Shown: one piece after another, positions 23,567 to 32,223 of the stretch
How the letters are laid out: every line of letters starts with the position of its first letter
Position numbering within the stretch: the stretch's first letter is position 1
From: an uncultured Christensenella sp.
GTDB lineage: Bacteria; Bacillota; Clostridia; Christensenellales; Pumilibacteraceae
NCBI GenBank assembly: GCA_910577945.1
Contig: CAJTNI010000016.1
Location: 1-38,028, forward strand
Direction of reading: 5' to 3'
Length of the DNA: 38,028 nt
Made by a program: the position numbers and the translations under genes
Notes under the pieces: model-generated
What the model saw: the letters and a program-made list of their open reading frames with translations, nothing else
Told to the model about the DNA's origin: nothing
Databases searched by the model: none

Positions 23567-23817
23567 ACGACGATATTTTGGACGCGGTAATCAAGCGCGC
23601 AAAGGGGTACGAGGCGCGCGAGACCGTGGAGGAATACTCGGTCGTGGACGGCGCGCTCGAACTCGTTAAAAAGCGCGTGACCGTCAAGGACGTGCCGCCC
23701 GACATGACCGCCGCTAAAATTTTGTTCGATACGGGCGGCGTGGACGAGCTTTCGGACGAGCAGCTCGAACGGGAAAAGCAAAGACTGTTAAAGCAGTTGA
23801 CAATCGGGGATTCGTAA
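23560..23817 (+). CDS. Small acidic phage protein after terminase
   Basis: An 85-residue helical protein, no known domain recognised. It starts at GTG 23560, overlapping the terminase stop, with GAGGAGG just upstream, which indicates translational coupling. The sequence has a strand-rich centre (VVDGALELVKKRVTVKDVPP) and an acidic/basic helical end (LSDEQLEREKQRLLKQL). Proteins of this size and place often belong to the packaging module, but the role is unknown. Confidence 0.7.
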   Translation: MLNDDILDAVIKRAKGYEARETVEEYSVVDGALELVKKRVTVKDVPPDMTAAKILFDTGGVDELSDEQLEREKQRLLKQLTIGDS

Positions 23818-23980
23818 CGCGCAGCCGGTATATTGCGAGCGAAAGCATGAAAATCAAAACGCGAGCGCGCGCAGCGTAACCGTCGTAGACTGTATCGTTG
23901 CGTTGCGCATAGTAGTTTTTTTGCTTGCGCGCCGCGGTCGGTCGATTGAATATCAAATAACCGATTATTACGGAGGGTTT

Positions 23981-24199
23981 ATGGAAGTAATCGAGTGCAA
24001 GAACAATATCAAGTGCGAGCTGGGCGCGTGCAAAAACCGCGCGACGCACGCCGTCAAGTTCGACCGCGTGGGCATACGCAGTCGCATTTACGCGTGCGAC
24101 AAGTGCATCAACGCGCTGTACGCGGCTATCGGCAGGACCGTAGTGCCCAAGTCGGTCGAAACGGCTAAAACCAAGACGGGCAAAGGCGGCGCAAGGTGA
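23981..24199 (+). CDS. Small Cys-rich (zinc-ribbon-like) phage protein
   Basis: A 72-residue protein with Cys at positions 7, 12, 17, 39 and 42 (CELGACKNRA; YACDKCINAL), which suggests one zinc site. ATG 23981 is fixed by GGAGGG; upstream in-frame codons lack a site. Its stop overlaps the portal start (GTGA). The 163-bp gap before it (23818-23980) shows nothing recognisable. Function unknown. Confidence 0.7.
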   Translation: MEVIECKNNIKCELGACKNRATHAVKFDRVGIRSRIYACDKCINALYAAIGRTVVPKSVETAKTKTGKGGAR

Positions 24200-26025
24200 C
24201 GCGGGAGTACAAAGAGGATATCGTCGCCGACGTCAAGCGCGATTTCGAGGCGCGCGCCGAGGCGCGGCGCACGTTTGAAACGCAGTGGCGGCTGAACATG
24301 AATTTTTACATGGGCAATCAGTTTTGTACGGCGACGCCGACGGGCGAGATTGCCGACGTCGAGCGCGATTACTATTGGCAGGAGCGCGAGGCGTTCAACC
24401 ACATATCGTCGCTTGTGGAAACGCGGCTCGCCAAGCTGAACACCGTGCGCCCGTCGCTTACCGTGCGCCCGTTCTCGTCGGACGACTGCGACGTCAAAAC
24501 CGCCAAGAACGCCGCCAAAATACTGTCGTCCGCGTGCGACAAGCTCGATATGGACGCGATACTCGCCGAGGGCGCGACGTGGTCGGAGATTTGCGGCACA
24601 TGCTTTTATTACGTCGGTTGGGACGACAAGGCGGGGCTTAAAATCGGCGACGGCGCGTACGAGGGCGACGTGTGCGTGTCCGTCGTGTCGCCGTTCGAAA
24701 TTTATCCCGACAGCGTGCTCGCGCAAAATATCAAGGATTGCCGTTCGATTATCCGCGCCCGCGCAGTGGAGGTGGACGAAATCGAAAGGACGTACGGCAA
24801 GCGCGTCAACCCCGAGTCGGCGGAGGTTTTGCGCATGGCGCAGGCGGCGGTGGGCGGCGGGCTTACGGCGCGCGCCGCGCTCGGCAAGCTGGATATCGCC
24901 GCGGCGGACAACTGCGCGGTGGTAATCGAGCGCTACGCCGCGCCTACCGACGACAAGCCCAACGGCGAGCTCGCGATTGTCGCGGGCGACGAGCTGCTGT
25001 TCCTCGGCGCGCTGCCGTTCGTAAACGGCGCGGACGGGCGGCGCGCCGTTCCGTTCGTCAAGCAGACCGCGCTCGACTGCGCGGGGCGGTTTTTCGGCGC
25101 GTCGATAGTGGAGCGCGCCATTCCCATTCAGCGCGCGTACAACGCCGTCAAAAACAGAAAGCACGAGTTTATGAACAGGCTGTCCATGGGCGTTATGGCG
25201 GTGGAGGACGGGTCGGTCGATATAGACGGCTTGGAGCAGGAGGGCATTTCGCCCGGCAAGATTCTCGTGTATCGCCAGGGTGCGACGCCGCCGCACATGC
25301 TCGATTGCGGCGCGGTGCCCGCCGAGTTCTCCGCCGAGGAGACTCGGCTGTTGAACGAGTTCACGCAGGTGAGCGGCGTCAGCGAAATCATGCGCTCGTC
25401 GCAAACCGCGTCGGGCGCGGTCAGCGGCATTGCGTTGCAGCTTTTAATCGAGCAGGACGACACGCGGCTGTCGCTGTCCGCCGAGCACGTGCGCGTCGCC
25501 GCGCGCGAGATTGCGCGGCAAATCCTGCGGCTGTACAAGCAGTTCGGGTCGGACGCGCGCCTCAGTCGCATTGCGGGCAGGAACGGACAAATCGAGCTGC
25601 TGCGCTGGTCGGCGTCCGATATTTCCAGCGACGACGTGGTGTTCGAGACGGACAACGAGCTGCTGTCCACGCCCGCCATGCGGCAGAATATGATGTTCGA
25701 GCTGTACAAAATGGGCTTGCTCGCCGACGAAAACGGCAAGATGACGGACGGCGCGAAGCACCGATTTATGGAAGCACTCGGGTACGGCGGTTGGGATAGC
25801 GATATCGACATGTCGCAGGTTCAAATCAACCGCGCGGAAACCGAGTGCTTTAAGGACAAGTACGCCGTGAGCGAGTTCGACGACCACAAGCTGCATATCG
25901 ACGCGCACGTCAAATACCTGCTCACCGAGCGCCCGACGGGCAAGCGCGCCGAGCGGCTCAAAGCGCATATCAACGAGCACCGCGCGCTCGCGACGAAGCC
26001 GACGGGCGAGGAGGGAGAACAATGA
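24196..26025 (+). CDS. Phage portal protein
   Basis: The dodecameric ring at the capsid vertex through which DNA is packaged. The 609-residue product has the portal layout seen in podovirus/P22-like families: an N-terminal helical start (FETQWRLNMNFYMGNQFC), the stem/wing region (FNHISSLVETRLAKLNTVRP and VVSPFEIYPDSVL), the block RAYNAVKNRKHEFMNRLSMG and a long helical C-terminal part with SGIALQLLIEQDDTRLSLSA. Start GTG 24196 overlaps the previous stop, and its own stop overlaps the next ATG. The identification rests on these motifs and on position between terminase and capsid. Confidence 0.85.
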   Translation: MTREYKEDIVADVKRDFEARAEARRTFETQWRLNMNFYMGNQFCTATPTGEIADVERDYYWQEREAFNHISSLVETRLAKLNTVRPSLTVRPFSSDDCDVKTAKNAAKILSSACDKLDMDAILAEGATWSEICGTCFYYVGWDDKAGLKIGDGAYEGDVCVSVVSPFEIYPDSVLAQNIKDCRSIIRARAVEVDEIERTYGKRVNPESAEVLRMAQAAVGGGLTARAALGKLDIAAADNCAVVIERYAAPTDDKPNGELAIVAGDELLFLGALPFVNGADGRRAVPFVKQTALDCAGRFFGASIVERAIPIQRAYNAVKNRKHEFMNRLSMGVMAVEDGSVDIDGLEQEGISPGKILVYRQGATPPHMLDCGAVPAEFSAEETRLLNEFTQVSGVSEIMRSSQTASGAVSGIALQLLIEQDDTRLSLSAEHVRVAAREIARQILRLYKQFGSDARLSRIAGRNGQIELLRWSASDISSDDVVFETDNELLSTPAMRQNMMFELYKMGLLADENGKMTDGAKHRFMEALGYGGWDSDIDMSQVQINRAETECFKDKYAVSEFDDHKLHIDAHVKYLLTERPTGKRAERLKAHINEHRALATKPTGEEGEQ

Positions 26026-26693
26026 AGCACAACGCAGAGCACGCCGAGCAATCGGCGTTCGAATTAGGCAAGTTCGAGTCCGTCGAGCAATTGCTTGCCG
26101 CCTACAACGCGCTCGAAGCCGAGTTCACAAAGCGCTGTCAGCTCGTACGCGAGCTACAAACCGCGCTGTCGGAGCGAGCCGCGCAGGCGGAGGATGCGGA
26201 GAAAAGCGGCGGCGCCGCGCGGTATAACGCCGCCGATACGCCGCAAGCCGTCGAGACCGCGGGCGCGCAAGCCGACGGGCAAAGCGCCGACGCTGCGGAA
26301 ACGAGCGGCGCAGCATGCGACGGTGCGGCGCGCGAAGCCGCGCAAGCCCCCGCCCGACCGTGCGCGGAGCGGTGTAACTCCGACGCGTGTGCAACGGCGG
26401 CGCGAGACGGCGCAGAGCGCGCCGAAAATGCGGAACGCGTCGAAAGCGCCGCAATCGACGCGGGCGCGGCGTTGGCGTATGTGGCGCAAAATATCGCCGA
26501 GCTTGCCGAAAGCTTGTGCGAGCTGCCCGAGCTGGCGGACGCGTGTATTGCGCGCTACAAGCGGCGGCTCATGGACGCGCGCCTTGTCGCCGTGCCGCGC
26601 GGCGCGGCGGTTATAACGCCCGCCAAGCGCCCGAGAACGCTCGACGACGCCAAGCGCATAGCGGACGCGTTGCTCGCGGGCGACGGAAGTTGA
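26022..26693 (+). CDS. Scaffold-like phage protein
   Basis: A 223-residue protein between portal and capsid, the usual place of the scaffolding protein. The N-terminal 50 residues form a coiled-coil-like helix (FESVEQLLAAYNALEAEFTK), the centre is Ala/Glu-rich low complexity (about 60-140), and the C-terminal part is helical and basic (ELPELADACIARYKRRLMDA). This pattern fits scaffolds. The start ATG overlaps the portal stop (ATGA). No protease domain is seen. Confidence 0.65.
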   Translation: MKHNAEHAEQSAFELGKFESVEQLLAAYNALEAEFTKRCQLVRELQTALSERAAQAEDAEKSGGAARYNAADTPQAVETAGAQADGQSADAAETSGAACDGAAREAAQAPARPCAERCNSDACATAARDGAERAENAERVESAAIDAGAALAYVAQNIAELAESLCELPELADACIARYKRRLMDARLVAVPRGAAVITPAKRPRTLDDAKRIADALLAGDGS

Positions 26694-26798
26694 CGGATTT
26701 TGCCGCGCGGATAACGCCGCTTTGCGCGCCGAGCCGTCGCGCTGCGGACCGATTTGTACGGGCTCAACGATTATCAATCGAATTATAAGGAGAAAAAT

Positions 26799-27944
26799 AT
26801 GGTAACTTTGGAAAATGCCGAAAACGCTCTCAAAACCGTGTACTTGGGCACGGTGACCGACCTTTTGAATACGCGCGTCAATCCGCTGCTCACCAAGATA
26901 GAGCAGACGTCGGCGGACGTTTGGGGCAAGGAGGTGCGCACGGCGGTGCGCGTGGGCATTAACGGCGGTATCGGCGCGGGCGACGAGGACGGCGCGCTCC
27001 CCGACGCGTACGGCAACAGCTATATGCAGTTTGTGTCTACGCTCAAAAACCTGTACGGGCAAATCGAGATATCGGACAAGGCGATTCGCGCGTCGGCGGA
27101 CGGGCGCGGCGCGTTTACCGACCTTTTGAACGCCGAGCTCGAAGGGCTTTTGAACGCGTCCAAGTTCAACCTCGGGCGCATGCTCTACGGCGACGGCTCG
27201 GGGCTTTTGGCGACCTTTGCGGCGGGCGCGGACGGCAAAATCGTCGCCGACGGCACGCGCAACCTCATCGAGGGGCTTGCCGTGGATATTTACGGCGGCT
27301 CGGGAACAAAGACGGGCACGGCGCGCATAACGTACGTCAACCGCGGCACGGGCGAGGTAACGCTCGACGGCGCGACGGTCAAGGCCGGCGACAAGCTGTA
27401 CGTTCAAGGCTCTAAGGACAAGGAAATCACGGGCTTGGGCGCGCTGTTCGGCGGCGACAAGCTGTACGGCGTGGACAAGACCGCGCACCCCTTTCTCAAC
27501 CCGTACGTCAAGAACGTCGGCGGCGCAATCGACGAAATCGTCATACAGGAGGCAATCGACGCGCTCGAAAACAACGCTGGCTCGGCGGTGGATTTTATAT
27601 CGTGCTCGCAGGACGTCAAGTATTCGTTTATCGAGTACATGTCGGCGTACAAGCGCAATATCGACGTGATGGAGTTGGAGGGCGGGTTCAAAACGCTGTC
27701 GTACAACGGCTTGCCGCTCGTGTACGACAGGTTCGTGCCCGACGGCACTATGTACCTTTTGAACACCAAGGCGTTCAAGCTGCACAGGCTGTGCGATTGG
27801 CGGTTCTTGGAGACCGAAAACGGGAAGATTTTGCGCCAAAGCCAGGGCAAACCGACGTTTACCGCGACGCTTGTCAAGTATTGCGACCTCATTTGCAATA
27901 AGCCCAACGGTCAAGCGCGGCTCACGGGAATAACTCGCGCATGA
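26799..27944 (+). CDS. Major capsid protein
   Basis: The 381-residue main shell protein, probably HK97-fold. Seen: an N-terminal arm helix (LENAENALKTVYLGTVTDLL), a capsid-typical segment YMQFVSTLKNLYGQIEISDK, the SKFNLGRMLYGDGSGLLATF block and a C-terminal A-domain-like end (GTMYLLNTKAFKLHRLCDWRFLE). A strong site (AAGGAG) precedes ATG 26799, consistent with high expression, and it is the strongest in the cassette. Its stop overlaps the next ATG. Confidence 0.85.
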   Translation: MVTLENAENALKTVYLGTVTDLLNTRVNPLLTKIEQTSADVWGKEVRTAVRVGINGGIGAGDEDGALPDAYGNSYMQFVSTLKNLYGQIEISDKAIRASADGRGAFTDLLNAELEGLLNASKFNLGRMLYGDGSGLLATFAAGADGKIVADGTRNLIEGLAVDIYGGSGTKTGTARITYVNRGTGEVTLDGATVKAGDKLYVQGSKDKEITGLGALFGGDKLYGVDKTAHPFLNPYVKNVGGAIDEIVIQEAIDALENNAGSAVDFISCSQDVKYSFIEYMSAYKRNIDVMELEGGFKTLSYNGLPLVYDRFVPDGTMYLLNTKAFKLHRLCDWRFLETENGKILRQSQGKPTFTATLVKYCDLICNKPNGQARLTGITRA

Positions 27945-28252
27945 CGGGGCGGATTATAGAGGACGACCTCTTCGGCGTGGCGGCGCGGCTCAAAAGCATA
28001 GACGACGGGTATTTCGTATTTTTGAATTACAAAACGGGCAGGTTCGAGGTGCACAACTCCCAAAACGGCGCGAACACGCTGTGCTTGGTGCTGCCCTATC
28101 CCACGCTGGACGAGCGGACGGTGCGCAAGGTGCGGTATACCCGCGCCGAGCGCATTCGCTCGGTTTTGGAAAGCATGGAGCGCGACAACGCGCGGCGCGC
28201 CGCCGAGCAGCGCGCGAGGGCGCTCGGCAAAATCGCGGCGGCGCTCGGGTAG
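27941..28252 (+). CDS. Small phage protein after capsid
   Basis: A 103-residue protein that overlaps the capsid stop (ATGA), so it is translated with it. The N-terminal half is strand-rich (DDGYFVFLNYKTGRFEVHNS, TLCLVLPYPTLDERTV) and the C-terminal half is a basic helix (ERIRSVLESMERDNARRAAE). No family recognised; a head-decoration or completion role is possible by position only. Confidence 0.7.
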   Translation: MTGRIIEDDLFGVAARLKSIDDGYFVFLNYKTGRFEVHNSQNGANTLCLVLPYPTLDERTVRKVRYTRAERIRSVLESMERDNARRAAEQRARALGKIAAALG

Positions 28253-28259
28253 GTGAACT

Positions 28260-28799
28260 ATGACTTTGAGAGACATAGCCAAATCGGCGGCCGCCGTTTT
28301 GCAGGCGGACGATATCGAATACGCGCTCGACCGCGGCGAGACGGGCGACGACGTGCGCGTTATCGCCAAGTGCGTCAATATGGCGTTGGCTGAAATGAGC
28401 GGCGACGGGTTTCCGCTGTGCGAGCGACAAGTGCTGACCGCGCGCGACGGAGTAATACCGCTGTCCTCGTTCTCTCGCGCGCCGACGGGCGTGCGCGAGG
28501 TGACTGCCGACGGCAAGCGCGTGGCGTTCACCGTCGATTCGTTGGGCGTGCATGTGCCGCGCGACGGCGAGTATTGCGTTACGTATTGCTTTGCGTTTAA
28601 GGACTCCGAACTCGACGATAAGGCGGAGCTCGGCGCGCTTTGCGATAAATACGTTGCGACTTACCTCACGGCGCGCAATTACTGTCTCATTACGGGCAGA
28701 ACGGACGAGGCGAGCATTTGGGACCAGCGCTACAACGCCGAGGCGGAAAAGCTGCGGCTGACGCGGCGCGCCCGCATTCATGGAAGAAAGTGGTTGTGA
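28260..28799 (+). CDS. Head-tail connector/adaptor-like phage protein
   Basis: A 179-residue protein in the place of the adaptor that sits below the portal. The N-terminal part is helical (VIAKCVNMALAEMSGDGFPL), the centre has strands (FTVDSLGVHVPRDGEYCVTY), and the C-terminal part is helical (LGALCDKYVATYLTARNYCL). This helix-strand-helix layout is common in P22 gp4-like and related connector proteins. ATG 28260 follows GGTAGGTG. Function is by position and layout. Confidence 0.6.
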   Translation: MTLRDIAKSAAAVLQADDIEYALDRGETGDDVRVIAKCVNMALAEMSGDGFPLCERQVLTARDGVIPLSSFSRAPTGVREVTADGKRVAFTVDSLGVHVPRDGEYCVTYCFAFKDSELDDKAELGALCDKYVATYLTARNYCLITGRTDEASIWDQRYNAEAEKLRLTRRARIHGRKWL

Positions 28800-28895
28800 T
28801 AATATGTAATCGGTCGGACGTAGGCGCGCGATTGGGTAGCGGGCGATTGCTCGCGCCGCCGCGCGCCGTGCGTTACCGATTTTTCGAGGGGTTTT

Positions 28896-30290
28896 ATGGG
28901 GAGATTAAAGATACCGTCGGCGGCAAAGTACCGCAAGCGAATTAAGAGCTTTGTCGGCTTGGACGTAAAGCGCGACGAGAGCGTCGTCGATTTTTCGTGC
29001 GCGACGCGCTGCTACAACTTCGATTTTTCGTCGGGCGCGCTCAAAGACGGGTACGGCATAGGAAACCACGCGTTCGTGCCGCGCGAGGCGCTCAGGTATT
29101 GGGTGTATCGCTTTACCAATGCGAACGGCGAGCGCTTGGAGCAGTACATATACCAGCAGCCGTCGGGGCACTTGCGCTATTACGACCCCACGCAGGACCG
29201 AATCAAGTATGTGGCGACCGTCGCGTACGAGCCCATCGAGGCGTTGAGCTATCGGCTCAACTCCGCAGACGTTTTGCTTGTGTCGTGTAAGGGGCGCGGG
29301 CTGATGGTGTGGGACGGACTGCGGTTCGTCGAGCACAAAAGCCCCGCAATCACGTCGATGGCGCTGCACTACGAGCGGCTGTTCGTGACGAGCGCCGACC
29401 AGCCGACCAAGATATTTTTCTCGGACGACCTCGACCCGACGAATTGGAATACGGACGGCGACGCGGGCGGGTTTATCGAGCTGTTGGACGAGCGCGGCGA
29501 CCTCAACAAGGTGGTGTCGTTCGGCAACTACCTGTACATATTCCGCGACCACGGAATAAGCCGCGTCACGGCGTACGGCGACCAAAGCGAGTTTGCGGTC
29601 ACGGGGCTGTTCGTTACCGCGGGGCGCATATATCCGTCGAGCATTTGCAAGTGCGGCGCGTGCATAATGTTTCTCGCGTCGGACGGGCTGTACGTTTTCG
29701 ACGGGTACGACTGCACGCGGCGGCTCGTCAACCTCGACGGGCTAATCGTGCCCGACGATAATTGCTCGGCGGCGTTTTTCGGCGGCAAGTATTATCTGGC
29801 GTGCCGCATGGAGTTCGGCGACGAGCGCAAGGTGGGGTGCGAGACGGACGACTGCACGGTCAACGCGCTTTTGGTCTACGACGTGACGACGGGCGAATAC
29901 TCCGTTTCGCGCGGGCTGAACATAACGGCGCTGAGCGCGTGCACCTTCCGCGGCGAGGATTTTTTGGCGGCGTGCGACGGCGGGCGCGGCGGAGTGATTG
30001 TGCGCAACGGCTCGCGGTTCGAAAGCGTGCTGGACAAGCACTGGCAAAGCCCCTCGTCCGATTTCGGCACGCCCGACAGGGTCAAGACGCTGCGCGAGGT
30101 GTACACCGACGCGGTTTGCAAGTTCGATTTGACGCTGACCGCCGACGACAAGACGAAAACGCTGAACGTGCTCAACGGCGCGTGCCGCAACCGCGTCAAC
30201 ATGAGCTGCAAGCGCCTGTCGCTGGCGATAGACGTTTACGAATCCGATTGCAATGTGCGCGCGCCGACCGTAGTGTATTCGAGCAGATAG
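28896..30290 (+). CDS. Beta-propeller-like tail/DNA-stabilisation protein
   Basis: A 464-residue protein with repeated four-strand motifs (LRYYDPTQDRIKYVATV, GLMVWDGLRFVEHKS, YLYIFRDHGISRVTAYGD, LYVFDGYDCTRR, ALLVYDVTTGEYSVSRG), as expected of a propeller. The phrase KIFFSDDLDPTNWNTDGD is typical of phage tail proteins of the P22 gp10-like/short-tail type. It probably closes the portal channel or binds receptors. ATG 28896 follows GAGGGG. No adhesin or tail-spike domain is present. Confidence 0.72.
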   Translation: MGRLKIPSAAKYRKRIKSFVGLDVKRDESVVDFSCATRCYNFDFSSGALKDGYGIGNHAFVPREALRYWVYRFTNANGERLEQYIYQQPSGHLRYYDPTQDRIKYVATVAYEPIEALSYRLNSADVLLVSCKGRGLMVWDGLRFVEHKSPAITSMALHYERLFVTSADQPTKIFFSDDLDPTNWNTDGDAGGFIELLDERGDLNKVVSFGNYLYIFRDHGISRVTAYGDQSEFAVTGLFVTAGRIYPSSICKCGACIMFLASDGLYVFDGYDCTRRLVNLDGLIVPDDNCSAAFFGGKYYLACRMEFGDERKVGCETDDCTVNALLVYDVTTGEYSVSRGLNITALSACTFRGEDFLAACDGGRGGVIVRNGSRFESVLDKHWQSPSSDFGTPDRVKTLREVYTDAVCKFDLTLTADDKTKTLNVLNGACRNRVNMSCKRLSLAIDVYESDCNVRAPTVVYSSR

Positions 30291-30314
30291 ATTTTATAAG
30301 AACGGGGTGAGTTT

Positions 30315-30677
30315 ATGGACAAGGCAACTCGCGCGCTGATTATGGCGGAGGACGCGGCGGTGCAGACCGCCGAGCTGCATCGCGAGGTAAAAGCGTGCAA
30401 TCGCGCGTATCTCGCGCTCGGCAAGTCGGGGTACGTCAACGGCATAGAAAGCACGATTTTCGGCACGCTCGAAGCGCACGGCGACGTGGCAATCAACTTG
30501 GCGTTTGCGGGCGGCTCGACGAGTCTGTATTTCGACAAGAACATAATTTGCGGCAGCAGTATGTCGCCGCACTTTGCGGTGATTAAGGAGGGGCGGGGCG
30601 TGCTCAGGCTTACGGGCACGCGAGCCAACGCGCGCATGCTCATTACGGGCGCGGCGACCTTTACCGCATACGAATAG
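30315..30677 (+). CDS. Small virion-associated protein of unknown function
   Basis: 120 residues: an N-terminal helix (ATRALIMAEDAAVQTAELHR) then Gly/Ser/Thr-rich strands (INLAFAGGSTSLYFDKNIIC, VLRLTGTRANARMLITGAAT), a beta-sandwich-like pattern. It follows the propeller protein by about 24 bp with GGGGTGA as ribosome site. No family recognised; a tail or decoration component by position. Confidence 0.65.
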   Translation: MDKATRALIMAEDAAVQTAELHREVKACNRAYLALGKSGYVNGIESTIFGTLEAHGDVAINLAFAGGSTSLYFDKNIICGSSMSPHFAVIKEGRGVLRLTGTRANARMLITGAATFTAYE

Positions 30678-30691
30678 GGGGGGAGAAAAGT

Positions 30692-31006
30692 ATGGACGAA
30701 ATTATATCGACGGTGGTAGCCAACGGCATTTGGGCGGTGCTGTTTTGCGGGCTTTTGGTATTCGAGCTGCGCGACAGCCGCGGGCGCGAGGGTAGGTATA
30801 CGGGCATGATTGCCGAGCTATCCGAACGGCTCGCGACGGTCAACGCCGTGGAGCGCGACGCGAAAACGATTAAGTCGGACGTGAGCGACGTGCGCGAAAA
30901 AGCCACGGTTATCAAGTCGGACACGGCGGCGATACGCGTCGCCGTCGCGCCCGAGCGAAAGCTCGCGTCGGGCGACGCGGAGGCTGCGGCATGCGCGGCG
31001 GTATAG
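30692..31006 (+). CDS. BhlA/UviB-type holin-like protein
   Basis: 104 residues. The N-terminal 50 match the BhlA/UviB bacteriocin-holin pattern: one membrane helix preceded by a short acidic stretch (DEIISTVVANGIWAVLFCGLLVFELRD), then REGRYTGMIAELSERLATV. The C-terminal half is a coiled-coil-like cytoplasmic part. Such proteins permeabilise the membrane at lysis. No endolysin gene is seen next to it. It follows a G-rich ribosome site (GGGGGGAG). Confidence 0.75.
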   Translation: MDEIISTVVANGIWAVLFCGLLVFELRDSRGREGRYTGMIAELSERLATVNAVERDAKTIKSDVSDVREKATVIKSDTAAIRVAVAPERKLASGDAEAAACAAV

Positions 31007-31170
31007 ACTGCGATTGCGACCGCGACAACGCCGCGCGGACTGCCGACAAGGACGACTCGCCGTCGCTCCGTTCCGCACGGGAGATACTCGCCGACTACGA
31101 GCGGTACAAATACGAGCTATATAAGGAGAAATACATAAATGGCAACGGATTATTCGGACAAGCGGAATAA
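30991..31170 (+). CDS. Small overlapping phage protein, 59 residues
   Basis: An ATG at 30991 with GGAGG seven bases upstream opens a 59-codon frame that overlaps the end of the holin gene and the start of the coiled-coil gene. The product starts MRGGIDCDCDRD and has a charged helix (SAREILADYERYKYELYKEK). Codon pattern and tight packing fit a real gene. It fills what would otherwise be the only 130-bp gap in this part of the cassette. Confidence 0.6.
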   Translation: MRGGIDCDCDRDNAARTADKDDSPSLRSAREILADYERYKYELYKEKYINGNGLFGQAE

Positions 31171-32026
31171 GCTCGAAGACGAAATCGTCGAGCTGGAAAC
31201 GGCGGCGACGGGCGTGAAAAAGCCGACGCTGCCGAGCGTCAAGCTCGACCAAATCGTATACGCGCCGCCTACCGACGCGGAGCTGCGCGAGTCCGCCGAA
31301 CGCGAGCTTGCGGGGTACAAAAAGGACGGCGAGCTAAATATTCGCGAGAACAGCGCGGCGGGCGCGAAGGAGCTTGCCGCAAAGCGCGAAACGTACGCGT
31401 CGAGCTTGGAAAAAGACGTGGCGGCGTTGGAAAACGACTACGGCGCTGCGGCGGAGCGTATAGACGCGGACGTCATCAAGCGCGGGCTTGCGCGCTCGTC
31501 GATAGCGGTCAACGCCAAAAGCGGATTGGAGGGCGAGCGCATGCGGCATACCGCCGCCGTGCGCGACGAGTACGGCAAGCGCATTGCCGAGCTGGACGCG
31601 CAAATTTCGGCGGTGGGCGCAAAGCTGACCGCCGCGCTCAACGATTTCAACCTGTCGTATGCCGCCAAGCTCAACGAAACGCTGGGCGCGCTCAAAACGG
31701 AGCGCGAGCAAAACACGCAGGCGGCTATCAAGTACAACAACGAAGTAAAAGCCAAGCAGGCGACGCTGGACGCGCAGAAAGCCAAGACGGAAAGCGACCT
31801 GTATACCGCGGCTATCAAGCAAAATCAAGCGGCGTCGGACGTGAGCTTGCTGTCCGAGGCGGAGCGCGAAAAGGTGTATTCGGCGGTGTTTGCAAAGCTC
31901 GATTCGTATCTGTCGAGCTTGTCGGAGGAGCAGGCGCGCATAGAGCTGCGCAACTATCCGATGTATCGCACGCACCTCAACGACTACTATTACTACAAGC
32001 TGTACGACAGGTACGCAAGACAGTAA
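31139..32026 (+). CDS. Long coiled-coil phage protein
   Basis: 295 residues, almost wholly helical with heptad-like charge pattern (SLEKDVAALENDYGAAAERI; RIAELDAQISAVGAKLTAAL; LNETLGALKTEREQNTQAAI) and a Tyr-rich end (YYYYKLYDRYARQ). No membrane helix or catalytic motif. A strong AAGGAG site precedes the ATG. Internal-virion, tail-chaperone or ejection protein are possible roles by position. It is the last gene of the cassette. Confidence 0.65.
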   Translation: MATDYSDKRNKLEDEIVELETAATGVKKPTLPSVKLDQIVYAPPTDAELRESAERELAGYKKDGELNIRENSAAGAKELAAKRETYASSLEKDVAALENDYGAAAERIDADVIKRGLARSSIAVNAKSGLEGERMRHTAAVRDEYGKRIAELDAQISAVGAKLTAALNDFNLSYAAKLNETLGALKTEREQNTQAAIKYNNEVKAKQATLDAQKAKTESDLYTAAIKQNQAASDVSLLSEAEREKVYSAVFAKLDSYLSSLSEEQARIELRNYPMYRTHLNDYYYYKLYDRYARQ

Positions 32027-32034
32027 ATTACAAT

Positions 32035-32069
32035 AAAAATCGGTCGCGTATTTACGCGGCCGATTTTTT
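32035..32069 (+). terminator. Strong intrinsic terminator closing the phage cassette
   Basis: AAAAATCGGTCGCGT pairs with ACGCGGCCGATTTTT around an ATTT loop, followed by more T. Confidence 0.95.
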
Positions 32070-32142
32070 CGTGCGACGGCGCAAGCGCGCGGTTTGTTTT
32101 GCCTTTGCGCGGGCTTTTAAGGTTGAATTTTGACGGAAACTG

Positions 32143-32171
32143 TTGACAAAGTAAACATAAAATAGTATCAT
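32143..32171 (+). promoter_or_regulatory. Promoter of the phosphorelay cluster
   Basis: TTGACA (32143-32148), 17-bp spacer, TATCAT (32166-32171), about 50 bp before the hybrid-kinase start. Confidence 0.8.
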
Positions 32172-32223
32172 TTAACAGAGTGCGGGTTTATATTATAAAG
32201 TAACGGCTCGCAAAGGGAAGGCT

